Both the position numbers and the translations under genes were made by a program. From Aureispira sp045105775 (GTDB taxonomy: Bacteria; Bacteroidota; Bacteroidia; Chitinophagales; Saprospiraceae), in NCBI GenBank assembly GCA_045105775.1, contig JBGCDW010000189.1:1-16632 (forward strand): a stretch of DNA of 16,632 nt, written 5' to 3'. The notes below the pieces were generated by a model. It saw only the letters and a program-made list of their open reading frames with translations, did no database searches and was not told the DNA's origin. The stretch's first letter is position 1. Every line of letters begins with the position of its first letter. This document shows positions 1 through 6,411 of this stretch, piece after piece.

Positions 1-83
1 CGAGATTGCGCTCCCTCTTTATGACCTCTTTCTAATTCTAAAATCTCTTCTTTGCTTAATGCTTTTTTTGCTCTCTGTTTCAT
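1..83 (-). CDS. N-terminal fragment of a possible IS630-like transposase / HTH protein (runs off the window)
   Basis: A minus-strand ATG at 83 opens a frame that stays open to base 1, giving 27 complete residues that begin MKQRAKKALSKEEILELE. The basic start followed by an S-K-E-E-I helix and an L-E-R-G-H-K-E-G segment resembles the N-terminus of the helix-turn-helix domain of IS630-type transposases and related orphan HTH proteins common in Bacteroidota. That resemblance is from memory and rests on very few residues. The reading frame itself is plausible: no stop, an A-rich stretch just before the ATG, and a near match to a -7 box (TACCTTAG on the minus strand) about 15 nt upstream. It lies downstream of pnp in the same direction, separated by a strong palindrome, so it is probably an independent gene. 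I see no terminal inverted repeat inside the window, so a mobile element cannot be confirmed. Confidence 0.4.
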   Translation of the reverse strand, partial: MKQRAKKALSKEEILELERGHKEGAQS

Positions 84-190
84 CTTTTTTTGCTAAGGTA
101 CACTTTTTATAGCCCGTATTACTTTTTTACGTCTACTTAATTAACATTTATTTTGACCACCTACTTATTATAATTAATGAATAACAACGA

Positions 191-225
191 ACGCCTTCCT
201 GATATAGCATCAGGAAGGCGTTTTT
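191..225. terminator. Strong palindromic terminator downstream of pnp
   Basis: A perfect 13-bp stem (191-203 with 209-221, arm ACGCCTTCCTGAT) encloses a 5-nt loop. On the plus strand it is followed by a run of five T (221-225). On the minus strand, the direction of pnp, it is followed by the T-rich but interrupted TCGTTGTTATTC. It sits 25 nt past the pnp stop, so its job is presumably to end pnp transcription or protect the 3' end. The better T-run is on the plus strand, where no gene is visible to the left, so it may work in both directions. Confidence 0.75.
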
Positions 226-249
226 ATATAAGGTTAGATCAAACCAAAC

Positions 250-2475
250 TTAATCTCTTCTATTGTTGCGACGGTCGCCACCTCTGCGATCGCCACCTCG
301 ACCACCGCGATCATTGCGATCACCACGTGGTTTGCGTGGACGCTCTACATAACCCTCTGGTTTTTCCATCAACACCTTGCGCGACAATTTGTATTTGCCT
401 GTACGCTCGTCAATAGCTAGTAATTTAACTTTTAGAACATCGCCTACAGAAACAGCATCTTCTACATTCTCAATTCTAGACCAAGAAATTTCAGAAACGT
501 GTAAGAGCCCTTCTTTGCCAGGCATGAATTCTACAAAAGCACCATAAGGCATAATGCTTACTACTTTTGCATCGTATTCTTCTCCCACTTCTGCTTCAGC
601 AGCAATCCCTTTAATGATCGTAAGAGCCGCATCTACGGTTTCTTTGCCTACACCAGAGATAAATACAATACCTTTTTTGTTTTCTTCCTCAATGGTAATT
701 GTAGCACCTGTATCAGCTTGAATACCTTGAATGATTTTACCACCAGGTCCGATAACCGCACCAATTTTGTCACCAGGAATTTCGTAGCGAACAATACGTG
801 GAGCATGTGGCTTCAACTCTTCGTTGTGTGTCGGAATCGTTTCATTCATTAGGTTAAGAATGTGCAAACGGCCTGCACGAGCTTGCTCCAATGCTTCTGC
901 TAATAAATTGTAATCCAAGCCATCAATTTTGATGTCCATTTGGCAAGCACAAATACCATCGGCGGTACCCGTTACCTTAAAGTCCATATCACCCAAGTGA
1001 TCCTCATCACCCAAAATATCAGATAATACGACAGCACGCTCACCATCAGAGATAAGACCCATAGCAATACCCGAAACAGGTGCTTCTAGGGGTACACCTG
1101 CATCCATCAAAGCCATAGAACCCGAACAAACAGAAGCCATAGAAGAAGAACCATTCGATTCTAATACATCAGCAGTAACACGAACCGTGTACGGATAATC
1201 TGTTGGGAATACCATCTCTAAGGAACGACGAGCTAAGTTACCATGTCCTATCTCACGACGAGACACACCACCCACGCGTTTTACTTCATTGGTACAGAAA
1301 GGAGGGAAGGTGTAGTGCAAAAAGAATTTGTCATAACGTTGGTCCATGGCTGTATCAACCATAGGTTGATCCAATTTAGAGCCCAAGGTTACGGTAGCGA
1401 GTGCTTGAGTTTCTCCACGATTGAAGATGGAAGAACCGTGTGGTGAAGGAAGTGAATTTACCTCACACCAAATAGGGCGAATTTCATCAGGCTTACGACC
1501 GTCCAAACGAACTTTTTCAGCCATTACCATTTCGCGAATGGTATTTTTCATATTTTCATAGAAATACCCACTGACAAACTTTCCATTTTCAGCCATGTAT
1601 TCTTCACCGTATTTCTCCAACAAGTCTTCTTTTAATTGATCTTTGATGGCAGAAAATCCGTCTTTGCGTTCTTTTTTGCTCAAAGAACCTTTGGCTATAG
1701 CATAGATTTTGTCGCGGGTAGCTTCATTGATTTCTGCTTGCAATTCTGGATTAGACTCGTCCTCCTTGACAGGACGGTTTTCCGTAATATTGAGTGCGGC
1801 ACGCAATTCTAATTGCAATTGGCACTGCTCTTTAATGGCCTGATGGCCTACTTTAATGGCCTCAATCAAGTCAGCTTCTGAGCACTGCTTGGCTTCTCCT
1901 TCTACCATAGCAATGTTGTCAATAGTACCACCAACAATAAAACTCATATCTGCTGATGCCAAGTCAGAACGGCTCGGATTGATCACAAAGTTGCCGTTGA
2001 TGCGCGCTACACGTACTTCAGAAATTGGATTTTCAAAAGCAATTTCAGAAGCCATTAAGGCGGCAGATGCTGCAAAAGCGGCATAGCAATCGGCCATAAT
2101 TTCTTTGTCACCAGAAATTAGGTAAACAAAAATTTGTGTTTCATTCATGTATCCATCAGGAAACATTGGGCGAATAACACGGTCGATTAAACGACATACT
2201 AAAACTTCACTGTCTGATAAACGTGCTTCACGTTTAAAAAAATTGCCAGGAATACGTCCAGCAGAAGAAAATTTTTCTCTGAACTCTACTGTTAAAGGAA
2301 AAAAGCTTTGATCTGGTTTGGCTTCGGTAGCCGAAACTGCCGTGGCGAGGAGCCACATGTCTCCGTGGCGTAAAACAATGGAACCATCTGCTAATGCTGC
2401 TAACTTTCCGCTTTCAAGCGTGATTTCTTGTCCTGCAACTGTTTTGGTTACCGTTGTTGGAATTTGCTTACCCAT
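250..2475 (-). CDS. pnp: Polyribonucleotide nucleotidyltransferase (PNPase)
   Basis: PNPase degrades RNA 3' to 5' by phosphorolysis, releasing nucleoside diphosphates, and works as a cytoplasmic homotrimer. The 741-residue length fits the family. The first RNase PH-like domain carries the typical F-F-K-R-E-A-R and R-L-I-D-R-V-I-R-P-M-F-P motifs. The second carries G-D-M-D-F-K-V-T-G-T and Q-M-D-I-K-I-D-G of the active core. A KH domain follows with the I-G-P-G-G-K-I-I loop near residue 579, then an S1 domain (about 634-704, with Y-G-A-F-V-E-F and G-L-L-H-V-S-E-I). The last 35 or so residues form a basic tail rich in Arg, Gly, Asp and Asn (GGRGGDRRGGDRR), an RGG-like extension absent from E. 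coli PNPase. The start MGKQIPTTVTK matches the expected N-terminus. It lies behind rpsO in the same direction, the classic rpsO-pnp order, with a structured 200-nt gap. Confidence 0.98.
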   Translation of the reverse strand: MGKQIPTTVTKTVAGQEITLESGKLAALADGSIVLRHGDMWLLATAVSATEAKPDQSFFPLTVEFREKFSSAGRIPGNFFKREARLSDSEVLVCRLIDRVIRPMFPDGYMNETQIFVYLISGDKEIMADCYAAFAASAALMASEIAFENPISEVRVARINGNFVINPSRSDLASADMSFIVGGTIDNIAMVEGEAKQCSEADLIEAIKVGHQAIKEQCQLQLELRAALNITENRPVKEDESNPELQAEINEATRDKIYAIAKGSLSKKERKDGFSAIKDQLKEDLLEKYGEEYMAENGKFVSGYFYENMKNTIREMVMAEKVRLDGRKPDEIRPIWCEVNSLPSPHGSSIFNRGETQALATVTLGSKLDQPMVDTAMDQRYDKFFLHYTFPPFCTNEVKRVGGVSRREIGHGNLARRSLEMVFPTDYPYTVRVTADVLESNGSSSMASVCSGSMALMDAGVPLEAPVSGIAMGLISDGERAVVLSDILGDEDHLGDMDFKVTGTADGICACQMDIKIDGLDYNLLAEALEQARAGRLHILNLMNETIPTHNEELKPHAPRIVRYEIPGDKIGAVIGPGGKIIQGIQADTGATITIEEENKKGIVFISGVGKETVDAALTIIKGIAAEAEVGEEYDAKVVSIMPYGAFVEFMPGKEGLLHVSEISWSRIENVEDAVSVGDVLKVKLLAIDERTGKYKLSRKVLMEKPEGYVERPRKPRGDRNDRGGRGGDRRGGDRRNNRRD

Positions 2476-2546
2476 GTTGGTAATTGTTTAAAGTATTAAT
2501 AATATAATCCATCCTACTATACCGTTTGCATAGCAGGTCATCCAAT

Positions 2547-2592
2547 CTAATCGCTTTCAAGTATGCGATTAGTGCGCCCATTCAAAGGGCGC
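2547..2592 (-). promoter_or_regulatory. Tandem stem-loops in the pnp leader (possible PNPase/RNase III control region)
   Basis: Two back-to-back inverted repeats lie between the rpsO terminator and the pnp start. One has a perfect 8-bp stem (CTAATCGC 2547-2554 with GCGATTAG 2565-2572, loop 10). The other has a GC-only 6-bp stem (GCGCCC 2574-2579 with GGGCGC 2587-2592, loop 7). Only one base separates them, and neither has a T-run, so they are not terminators. In E. coli the pnp leader forms hairpins that RNase III cuts and PNPase then uses for autoregulation. Position and shape here suggest a similar role, but that is an analogy; the sequence is not evidently related. Confidence 0.45.
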
Positions 2593-2618
2593 TTATTGCC
2601 TATTGTTATCAAAAGGCG

Positions 2619-2651
2619 AAAAAAAAGAAAGTGCTTCACGAGGAAGCACTT
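2619..2651 (-). terminator. rpsO intrinsic terminator
   Basis: A 9-bp perfect stem (AAGTGCTTC 2629-2637 with GAAGCACTT 2643-2651, loop 5) is followed, read on the minus strand, by TC and eight T (2626-2619). It lies 25 nt past the rpsO stop. It should end or attenuate rpsO transcription, so pnp depends on read-through or on its own promoter, which I could not identify. Confidence 0.85.
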
Positions 2652-2675
2652 CTTTTAAAAGTTAATATGGTATCT

Positions 2676-2969
2676 TTATTTGTTCTTACCGAGAACGTCT
2701 CTGATGCCCAAAGCTTTGATTAGCTCACGATATTTGACAACGTCTTTGCCAGCAAGATAACCTAATAGAGAGCGACGATGACCAACCATTTTTAACAAAG
2801 AACGTCTAGTAGAGTGGTCTTTGTGGTTAGCTTTTAAGTGCTCTGATAAATTTTGAATTCTGTAAGTCAATAATGCAATTTGACCTTCTGTTGAGCCCGT
2901 ATTTTTGGCAGAACCACCGTATTGAGTAAAAATTTCGGCAGTCTTTTCTTTTGTTAGGTAAATACCCAT
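2676..2969 (-). CDS. rpsO: 30S ribosomal protein S15
   Basis: S15 binds the central domain of 16S rRNA early in 30S subunit assembly. The 97 residues contain the family's core: N-T-G-S-T-E-G-Q-I-A-L-L-T-Y-R-I near the N-terminus, then H-K-D-H-S-T-R-R-S-L-L-K-M-V-G-H-R-R and R-R-S-L-L-G-Y-L. The usual length is about 89, and the excess is a short C-terminal tail (D-V-L-G-K-N-K) after the conserved G-I-R. The start MGIYLTKEKTAEIF fits the family alignment. It has its own promoter (3032-3061) and terminator (2619-2651) and precedes pnp, an order conserved across bacteria. Confidence 0.97.
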   Translation of the reverse strand: MGIYLTKEKTAEIFTQYGGSAKNTGSTEGQIALLTYRIQNLSEHLKANHKDHSTRRSLLKMVGHRRSLLGYLAGKDVVKYRELIKALGIRDVLGKNK

Positions 2970-3031
2970 TTTTAAAATTGTTATTTGTATTGATTACTAG
3001 TCAAGATGTTCAAAATCATATTTTAGCCCTG

Positions 3032-3061
3032 CAAAAGTACGTTTTTTTTAGACAAAAACAA
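3032..3061 (-). promoter_or_regulatory. rpsO promoter, Bacteroidota type
   Basis: Read on the minus strand, TTG (3061-3059) is followed by a 19-nt spacer and TACTTTTG (3039-3032), a full match to the Bacteroidota -7 consensus TAnnTTTG with its -33 TTG. Transcription would start near 3025, giving a leader of about 55 nt before rpsO. Confidence 0.7.
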
Positions 3062-3180
3062 GATTCTGTTAAAAAAATCTACCATTTTTGTGATATATTT
3101 ACCGCTAACCTAGTCTTTAAATAAAAAAGATTTTAGAGAAAACCCATTACACACTAACACGAATATTACTGTAGAGCATT

Positions 3181-4575
3181 ATGGCAAAATCAGGACAAGC
3201 TAGAAAATTATACTATATAGATTCTTTTAGAAACCAAGTAAAAGCATTGGAAGAATGTGAGACTATGGTGCGTTATGCACAATCTCAGGGTAAAAAAGTG
3301 CCCTCGCATGTGCTAAAACAATTGTCTGATCTCAATGCTATTGCCCACGAACTGGAACAAAGTGCAGCCGCAGGCAATACACAAGAATTGGATCCACGCT
3401 CGCTCAACATGGCCCTGCTAGGAGAGTTGCATCGTGATATGGCAGCGGTGATTGCGCCTGCCACACCTGCTACCGTTTTGTTGATGGAAGACAACAGACG
3501 CAAAGGAGTATCTGGCATTCTTGGCCCTGTGCCTTTGGTGCGTCGACTTAATATTATTACGCTACTTTGCCTGTTGACCTTTTTTGCTTTGTTTGCAGTA
3601 GATTGGCGAATGGAGGAAGACATTATTAATTCCTTTACCATTAATGGAGATATTTTTTCTTACAGTGGTTGGAAGTTTGTGGTGAATGAGTTGGTTATTC
3701 TTTGTATGGCCGCTTTGGGCGCATCTTTTTATGCCTTGTTTGAGGTTTACAAGTATATCACTAAGAATTCTTACGATCCCAAATACGATTCTATTTACTG
3801 GATTCGATTTGTATTGGGAATTGTTTCGGGAGTTATTTTGGCGCAGTTTATTTTTGTAGATCCCGCCATTTTGGGCGATCCCGATCAAGTTGCAGCAGAA
3901 ATGCGTAAATCTAGAGAGTTGGGCGGTTTTGTTACCTACAAACCCTTATTGGCCTTTTTGGGTGGGTTTTCTGCTCGTGTAGTACACAAAATTCTCAATT
4001 CTATGGTAGAAGCAATTGAAACCTTTATTAGCGGTTCTACCAGAGATATGGTAACGGCTCGTGAGGAAGCTGCCAAGGTTAAAATGGAACAACAAATTAG
4101 TTCTATCAAAAGAACGAATGCACAAGCAGCCGCTTCGCAGCGTATGGAAGCTACTGTAAAATTGATGCAGCTCAAGGAAGAAATGACCCAAGGAACAGCG
4201 AGCCAACAAGATATTGCCTTTCGTCTCAGTCAATTGATGAACGAATATATGGAGCCTGTGAGCAATACAAATATTAATTTCCACACGCCTCATCCTAATG
4301 CTGGCCCTGTATTTAACAACCCAGTACAGGATCCTAGCAATCCGCCTACCTCTGTGGATAATGTACCTGTGGTAGATCATTATCAGCCTGGAGTCAATGA
4401 CTTTCAAGCTCCTATTGTGGATAATGATGCTGCAAACCTCGCTCAAATACATGATGTAGATGAAATTGATATACCCGATTTTCCAGAAGATTTAGACAAT
4501 CCTGATTTTCCGATGCCAGGAGACATAGATGACAACCCTGATTTTAATGCTAACAAATTAGATCCAGAAGTGTAA
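3181..4575 (+). CDS. Unknown multi-pass membrane protein with coiled coil and acidic tail
   Basis: I do not recognise a named family. The 464 residues split into four parts. A soluble, helical N-terminal region (1-115) has no signal peptide. Next comes a membrane region with four hydrophobic stretches (about 122-141, 167-186, 208-226 and 252-270). A charged, Gln-rich helical stretch (about 290-360, with V-K-M-E-Q-Q-I and L-M-Q-L-K-E-E-M) likely forms a coiled coil. The C-terminal tail (about 365-464) is rich in Asn, Pro and Asp. It ends with three related P-D-F motifs: I-P-D-F-P at 431-435, N-P-D-F-P at 440-444 and N-P-D-F at 452-455. The gene is divergent from rpsO. Its stop codon touches the ATG of the next gene, so the two are almost certainly co-transcribed and translationally coupled. 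A scaffold or sensor role at the membrane is conceivable, but nothing in the sequence names a function. Confidence 0.85.
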   Translation: MAKSGQARKLYYIDSFRNQVKALEECETMVRYAQSQGKKVPSHVLKQLSDLNAIAHELEQSAAAGNTQELDPRSLNMALLGELHRDMAAVIAPATPATVLLMEDNRRKGVSGILGPVPLVRRLNIITLLCLLTFFALFAVDWRMEEDIINSFTINGDIFSYSGWKFVVNELVILCMAALGASFYALFEVYKYITKNSYDPKYDSIYWIRFVLGIVSGVILAQFIFVDPAILGDPDQVAAEMRKSRELGGFVTYKPLLAFLGGFSARVVHKILNSMVEAIETFISGSTRDMVTAREEAAKVKMEQQISSIKRTNAQAAASQRMEATVKLMQLKEEMTQGTASQQDIAFRLSQLMNEYMEPVSNTNINFHTPHPNAGPVFNNPVQDPSNPPTSVDNVPVVDHYQPGVNDFQAPIVDNDAANLAQIHDVDEIDIPDFPEDLDNPDFPMPGDIDDNPDFNANKLDPEV

Positions 4576-5031
4576 ATGAAATTAAGGCTCTTATTAATAG
4601 TATGTCTATGGATAGGGCATGGCAAAAGTTGGGCACAAGAAACCACCACAGCACCTCTTATTCTATCTTTGGAACGTACTACTTGTTATGGCAATTGCCC
4701 TTACTATAGTATTAATATTTATGCAGATGGTCGTGCAGTGTACGAAGGAAAAAAGAACGTAGAATTAGTAGGAAAGTACACCGCTACTGCTCCGCCTGCT
4801 GTAGTTCAAGAATTATTAGAAAAAGCAATTTCTATTGATTATGTAGATTTGAATCCTAAGTATCCCATTCGAGGCTTAGGGATCATTGATTTTCCTGTTT
4901 GTATCAGTAGTGTGCGTCACAATGGGGTACTCAAAACGATCTATAATAGGAACGATGCACCTGCTCTTTTAGTGGCTTACGAACAATTATTTGACGAATT
5001 GACAGAAAGTTTGCCTTGGCAAGCCCTATAG
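4576..5031 (+). CDS. Secreted DUF6438-type protein
   Basis: This 151-residue protein begins with a clear signal peptide (residues 1-20, MKLRLLLIVCLWI then a polar end S-W-A, likely cleaved before Q21), so it should act in the periplasm or outside the cell. It is not a lipoprotein, because no Cys follows the cleavage site. The mature part begins with the signature of small proteins assigned to DUF6438: S-L-E-R-T-T-C-Y-G-N-C-P-Y-Y, then I-Y-A-D-G-R-A-V-Y-E-G. The two cysteines (37 and 41) may form a disulfide. The molecular function of the family is not known to me. The ATG follows the upstream membrane protein's TAA with no gap, so the two genes form one unit and may work together across the inner membrane. 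Confidence 0.85.
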   Translation: MKLRLLLIVCLWIGHGKSWAQETTTAPLILSLERTTCYGNCPYYSINIYADGRAVYEGKKNVELVGKYTATAPPAVVQELLEKAISIDYVDLNPKYPIRGLGIIDFPVCISSVRHNGVLKTIYNRNDAPALLVAYEQLFDELTESLPWQAL

Positions 5032-5086
5032 ATCAATTACTTAGCATTATAGGGTGCAATTAATGCCAAAAAAAACAGCACAAAAC

Positions 5087-5117
5087 TTGTATTGTCCTAA
5101 CTAATGCCTTATATTTG
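5087..5117 (+). promoter_or_regulatory. tRNA-Cys promoter, Bacteroidota type
   Basis: TTG at 5087-5089, a 20-nt spacer and TATATTTG at 5110-5117 match the -33/-7 pattern of the phylum. The predicted start near 5124 lies about 12 nt before the mature tRNA. Confidence 0.75.
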
Positions 5118-5135
5118 CAGTCGAACGAAACAAAG

Positions 5136-5206
5136 GGTCGGGTGGCCGAGCGGTTAGGCTGGGCTCTGCAAAAGCTCCTACAGCGGTTCGAATCCGCTTC
5201 CGACCT
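5136..5206 (+). tRNA. tRNA-Cys (anticodon GCA)
   Basis: The 71-nt cloverleaf is complete. The acceptor stem is GGTCGGG with TCCGACC (one G-T pair). The anticodon stem GGGCT/AGCTC encloses the loop CTGCAAA with anticodon GCA. The T-arm AGCGG/CCGCT encloses TTCGAAT. The discriminator base is T73 (U), the known identity base for cysteinyl-tRNA synthetase. CCA is not encoded, so it must be added after transcription. The gene stands alone with its own promoter and terminator. Confidence 0.97.
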
Positions 5207-5217
5207 CTTAAAGAACT

Positions 5218-5252
5218 CCACAAACTATATTTATAGTTTGTGGTTTTTTTTT
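5218..5252 (+). terminator. tRNA-Cys intrinsic terminator
   Basis: CCACAAACTATA (5218-5229) pairs with TATAGTTTGTGG (5232-5243). In practice this is about a 10-bp stem with a small AT loop. Nine T follow (5244-5252). It lies 11 nt past the tRNA 3' end. Confidence 0.9.
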
Positions 5253-5410
5253 GTACCCCTCTATTCAAATCAGTTAGTTAATATTTAGCAAAAAACACTT
5301 TGAACCATATTAATTTCCCTTTGTTATCCTTGCTAAACCCCTATATTATCCCTATCATTGTAGTTAATGATTGGATTGGTTAATAGGTACTCAAACAAGC
5401 TCCTACTATC

Positions 5411-5450
5411 CACTAAGAACTACTTCAAAACACTAACAACTACCTCAAAA
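5411..5450 (+). repeat. Two-copy 20-bp tandem repeat upstream of the channel gene
   Basis: The unit CACTAAGAACTACTTCAAAA (5411-5430) is followed directly by CACTAACAACTACCTCAAAA (5431-5450), 18 of 20 bases identical. The repeat ends 16 nt before the channel start codon, so it lies in the promoter or 5' untranslated region. The 260-nt stretch between tRNA-Cys and the channel holds nothing else that I can identify apart from the tRNA terminator, and no TAnnTTTG box is evident. Confidence 0.75.
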
Positions 5451-5466
5451 TCGACGACACGCAGGC

Positions 5467-6387
5467 ATGACACGAAACAGATCTAAGTATCGACTGCTGG
5501 CAAGAATAATTGTAGAAAGCAAGTGGTTTACAATAGGAATCATGTTTCTCATCATTCTTAATGGGTTACTGATTGGTGTTCAGACCTATGATGGCGCACC
5601 CGAGTATATACGCATAATACAACTCTGTATTCTGTTTATTTTCTTTATGGAAATTGTCTTGCGTTGGAAGGCGCGACGAACCAATCAAGAGTATACCAGT
5701 GATTGGTGGAATTGGTTTGATATTTTTATCCTAGTCATTGGTATTATTCCCGAAGTAGGGGATATGCTTTTAGAGGGAGGTGAAGGCCAAACACATATTT
5801 TATCAACACTCCGAATTTTGAGGGTGGTGCAACTTACCCGTTCCATTCGCGCTATTGGAGAATTACAACTTTTGATAGGGGTATTGATACGATCTATCCG
5901 CTCGCTCTCTTACATTGCTGTATTATTTCTACTGGTAATGTATATTTATGCCATTATTGGGGTAACTCTGTTCCGAAATCGCGAATACAAACAATCTGAA
6001 CATTTAAAACTAACGATCAGCAATCCAGATCCTTATGGTGATTTGGGGGAGGCGTTCTTTACCTTGTTTAGAATCTTGACAGGAGAGGACTGGACGGATT
6101 TACGCTATAATTTGTTAGAGAACGAGCATATTGGCGGCACTTCTCCTAGAGTTTCTAATACAGTGGTTACAATCTACCATGTCTCTTGGATGGTGATAGC
6201 AGCTTACTTGTTAATTAACTTAGTAATTGGAGCGATTGTTAACAACTTTCAACTGGTGTTGGATGCCCAACGAGAGGAAGAATTTAAAGTGCTTGGACTT
6301 TCCAACGGAGATAACCCAGAGGATGATAATAACAAAAAGAAGCCAGAGGAAGGCCGCCGCCGTTTTATTAAGCGTCCCAAAATCTAG
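5467..6387 (+). CDS. Single-domain voltage-gated cation channel (BacNav-like, T-G-E-D-W filter)
   Basis: The 306 residues have the six-helix ion-transport fold of homotetrameric bacterial voltage-gated channels. S1 is about residues 19-38, S2 about 47-66 and S3 about 81-100 (W-F-D-I-F-I-L-V). S4 carries R116, R119, Q122, R125 and R128 at every third position; one gating charge is replaced by Gln. S5 is about 148-168. The pore helix and filter are F-F-T-L-F-R-I-L-T-G-E-D-W at 197-209, and S6 is about 232-262 with N-L-V-I-G-A-I-V-N-N-F. The filter T205-G-E-D-W209 differs from the T-L-E-S-W of sodium-selective NaChBac and NavAb. It resembles the L-T-G-E-D-W loop of repeat II of animal voltage-gated calcium channels. 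The extra acidic residue suggests calcium permeation, which is an inference. The C-terminus (about 264-306) is charged and likely cytoplasmic. The gene is convergent with the deacetylase gene, 24 nt apart. Confidence 0.93.
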   Translation: MTRNRSKYRLLARIIVESKWFTIGIMFLIILNGLLIGVQTYDGAPEYIRIIQLCILFIFFMEIVLRWKARRTNQEYTSDWWNWFDIFILVIGIIPEVGDMLLEGGEGQTHILSTLRILRVVQLTRSIRAIGELQLLIGVLIRSIRSLSYIAVLFLLVMYIYAIIGVTLFRNREYKQSEHLKLTISNPDPYGDLGEAFFTLFRILTGEDWTDLRYNLLENEHIGGTSPRVSNTVVTIYHVSWMVIAAYLLINLVIGAIVNNFQLVLDAQREEEFKVLGLSNGDNPEDDNNKKKPEEGRRRFIKRPKI

Positions 6388-6411
6388 TAACTGAAATCAG
6401 ATAACATTGTC

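Noticed and set aside
177..416. Plus-strand ORF of 79 codons overlapping the 3' end of pnp
   Set aside because: It lies antisense to the repetitive Arg/Gly codons of the PNPase tail and to the terminator; its His/Asp/Arg-rich product is a by-product of those codons.
3094..3101. TATATTTA considered as a -7 box for the membrane protein gene at 3181
   Set aside because: The final G is missing and there is no TTG at 19-21 nt upstream, so support is too weak.
3946..4452. Minus-strand ORF of 168 codons inside the membrane protein gene
   Set aside because: It is fully antisense to a well-supported gene with coherent membrane and coiled-coil features, and its own product has no recognisable pattern.
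5024..5066. Overlapping inverted repeats CCCTATA/TATAGGG and GCATTA/TAATGC just after the DUF6438 gene, considered as a terminator
   Set aside because: Loops are long (17 and 11 nt), stems are AT-rich and no T-run follows on the plus strand; an A-run follows instead.
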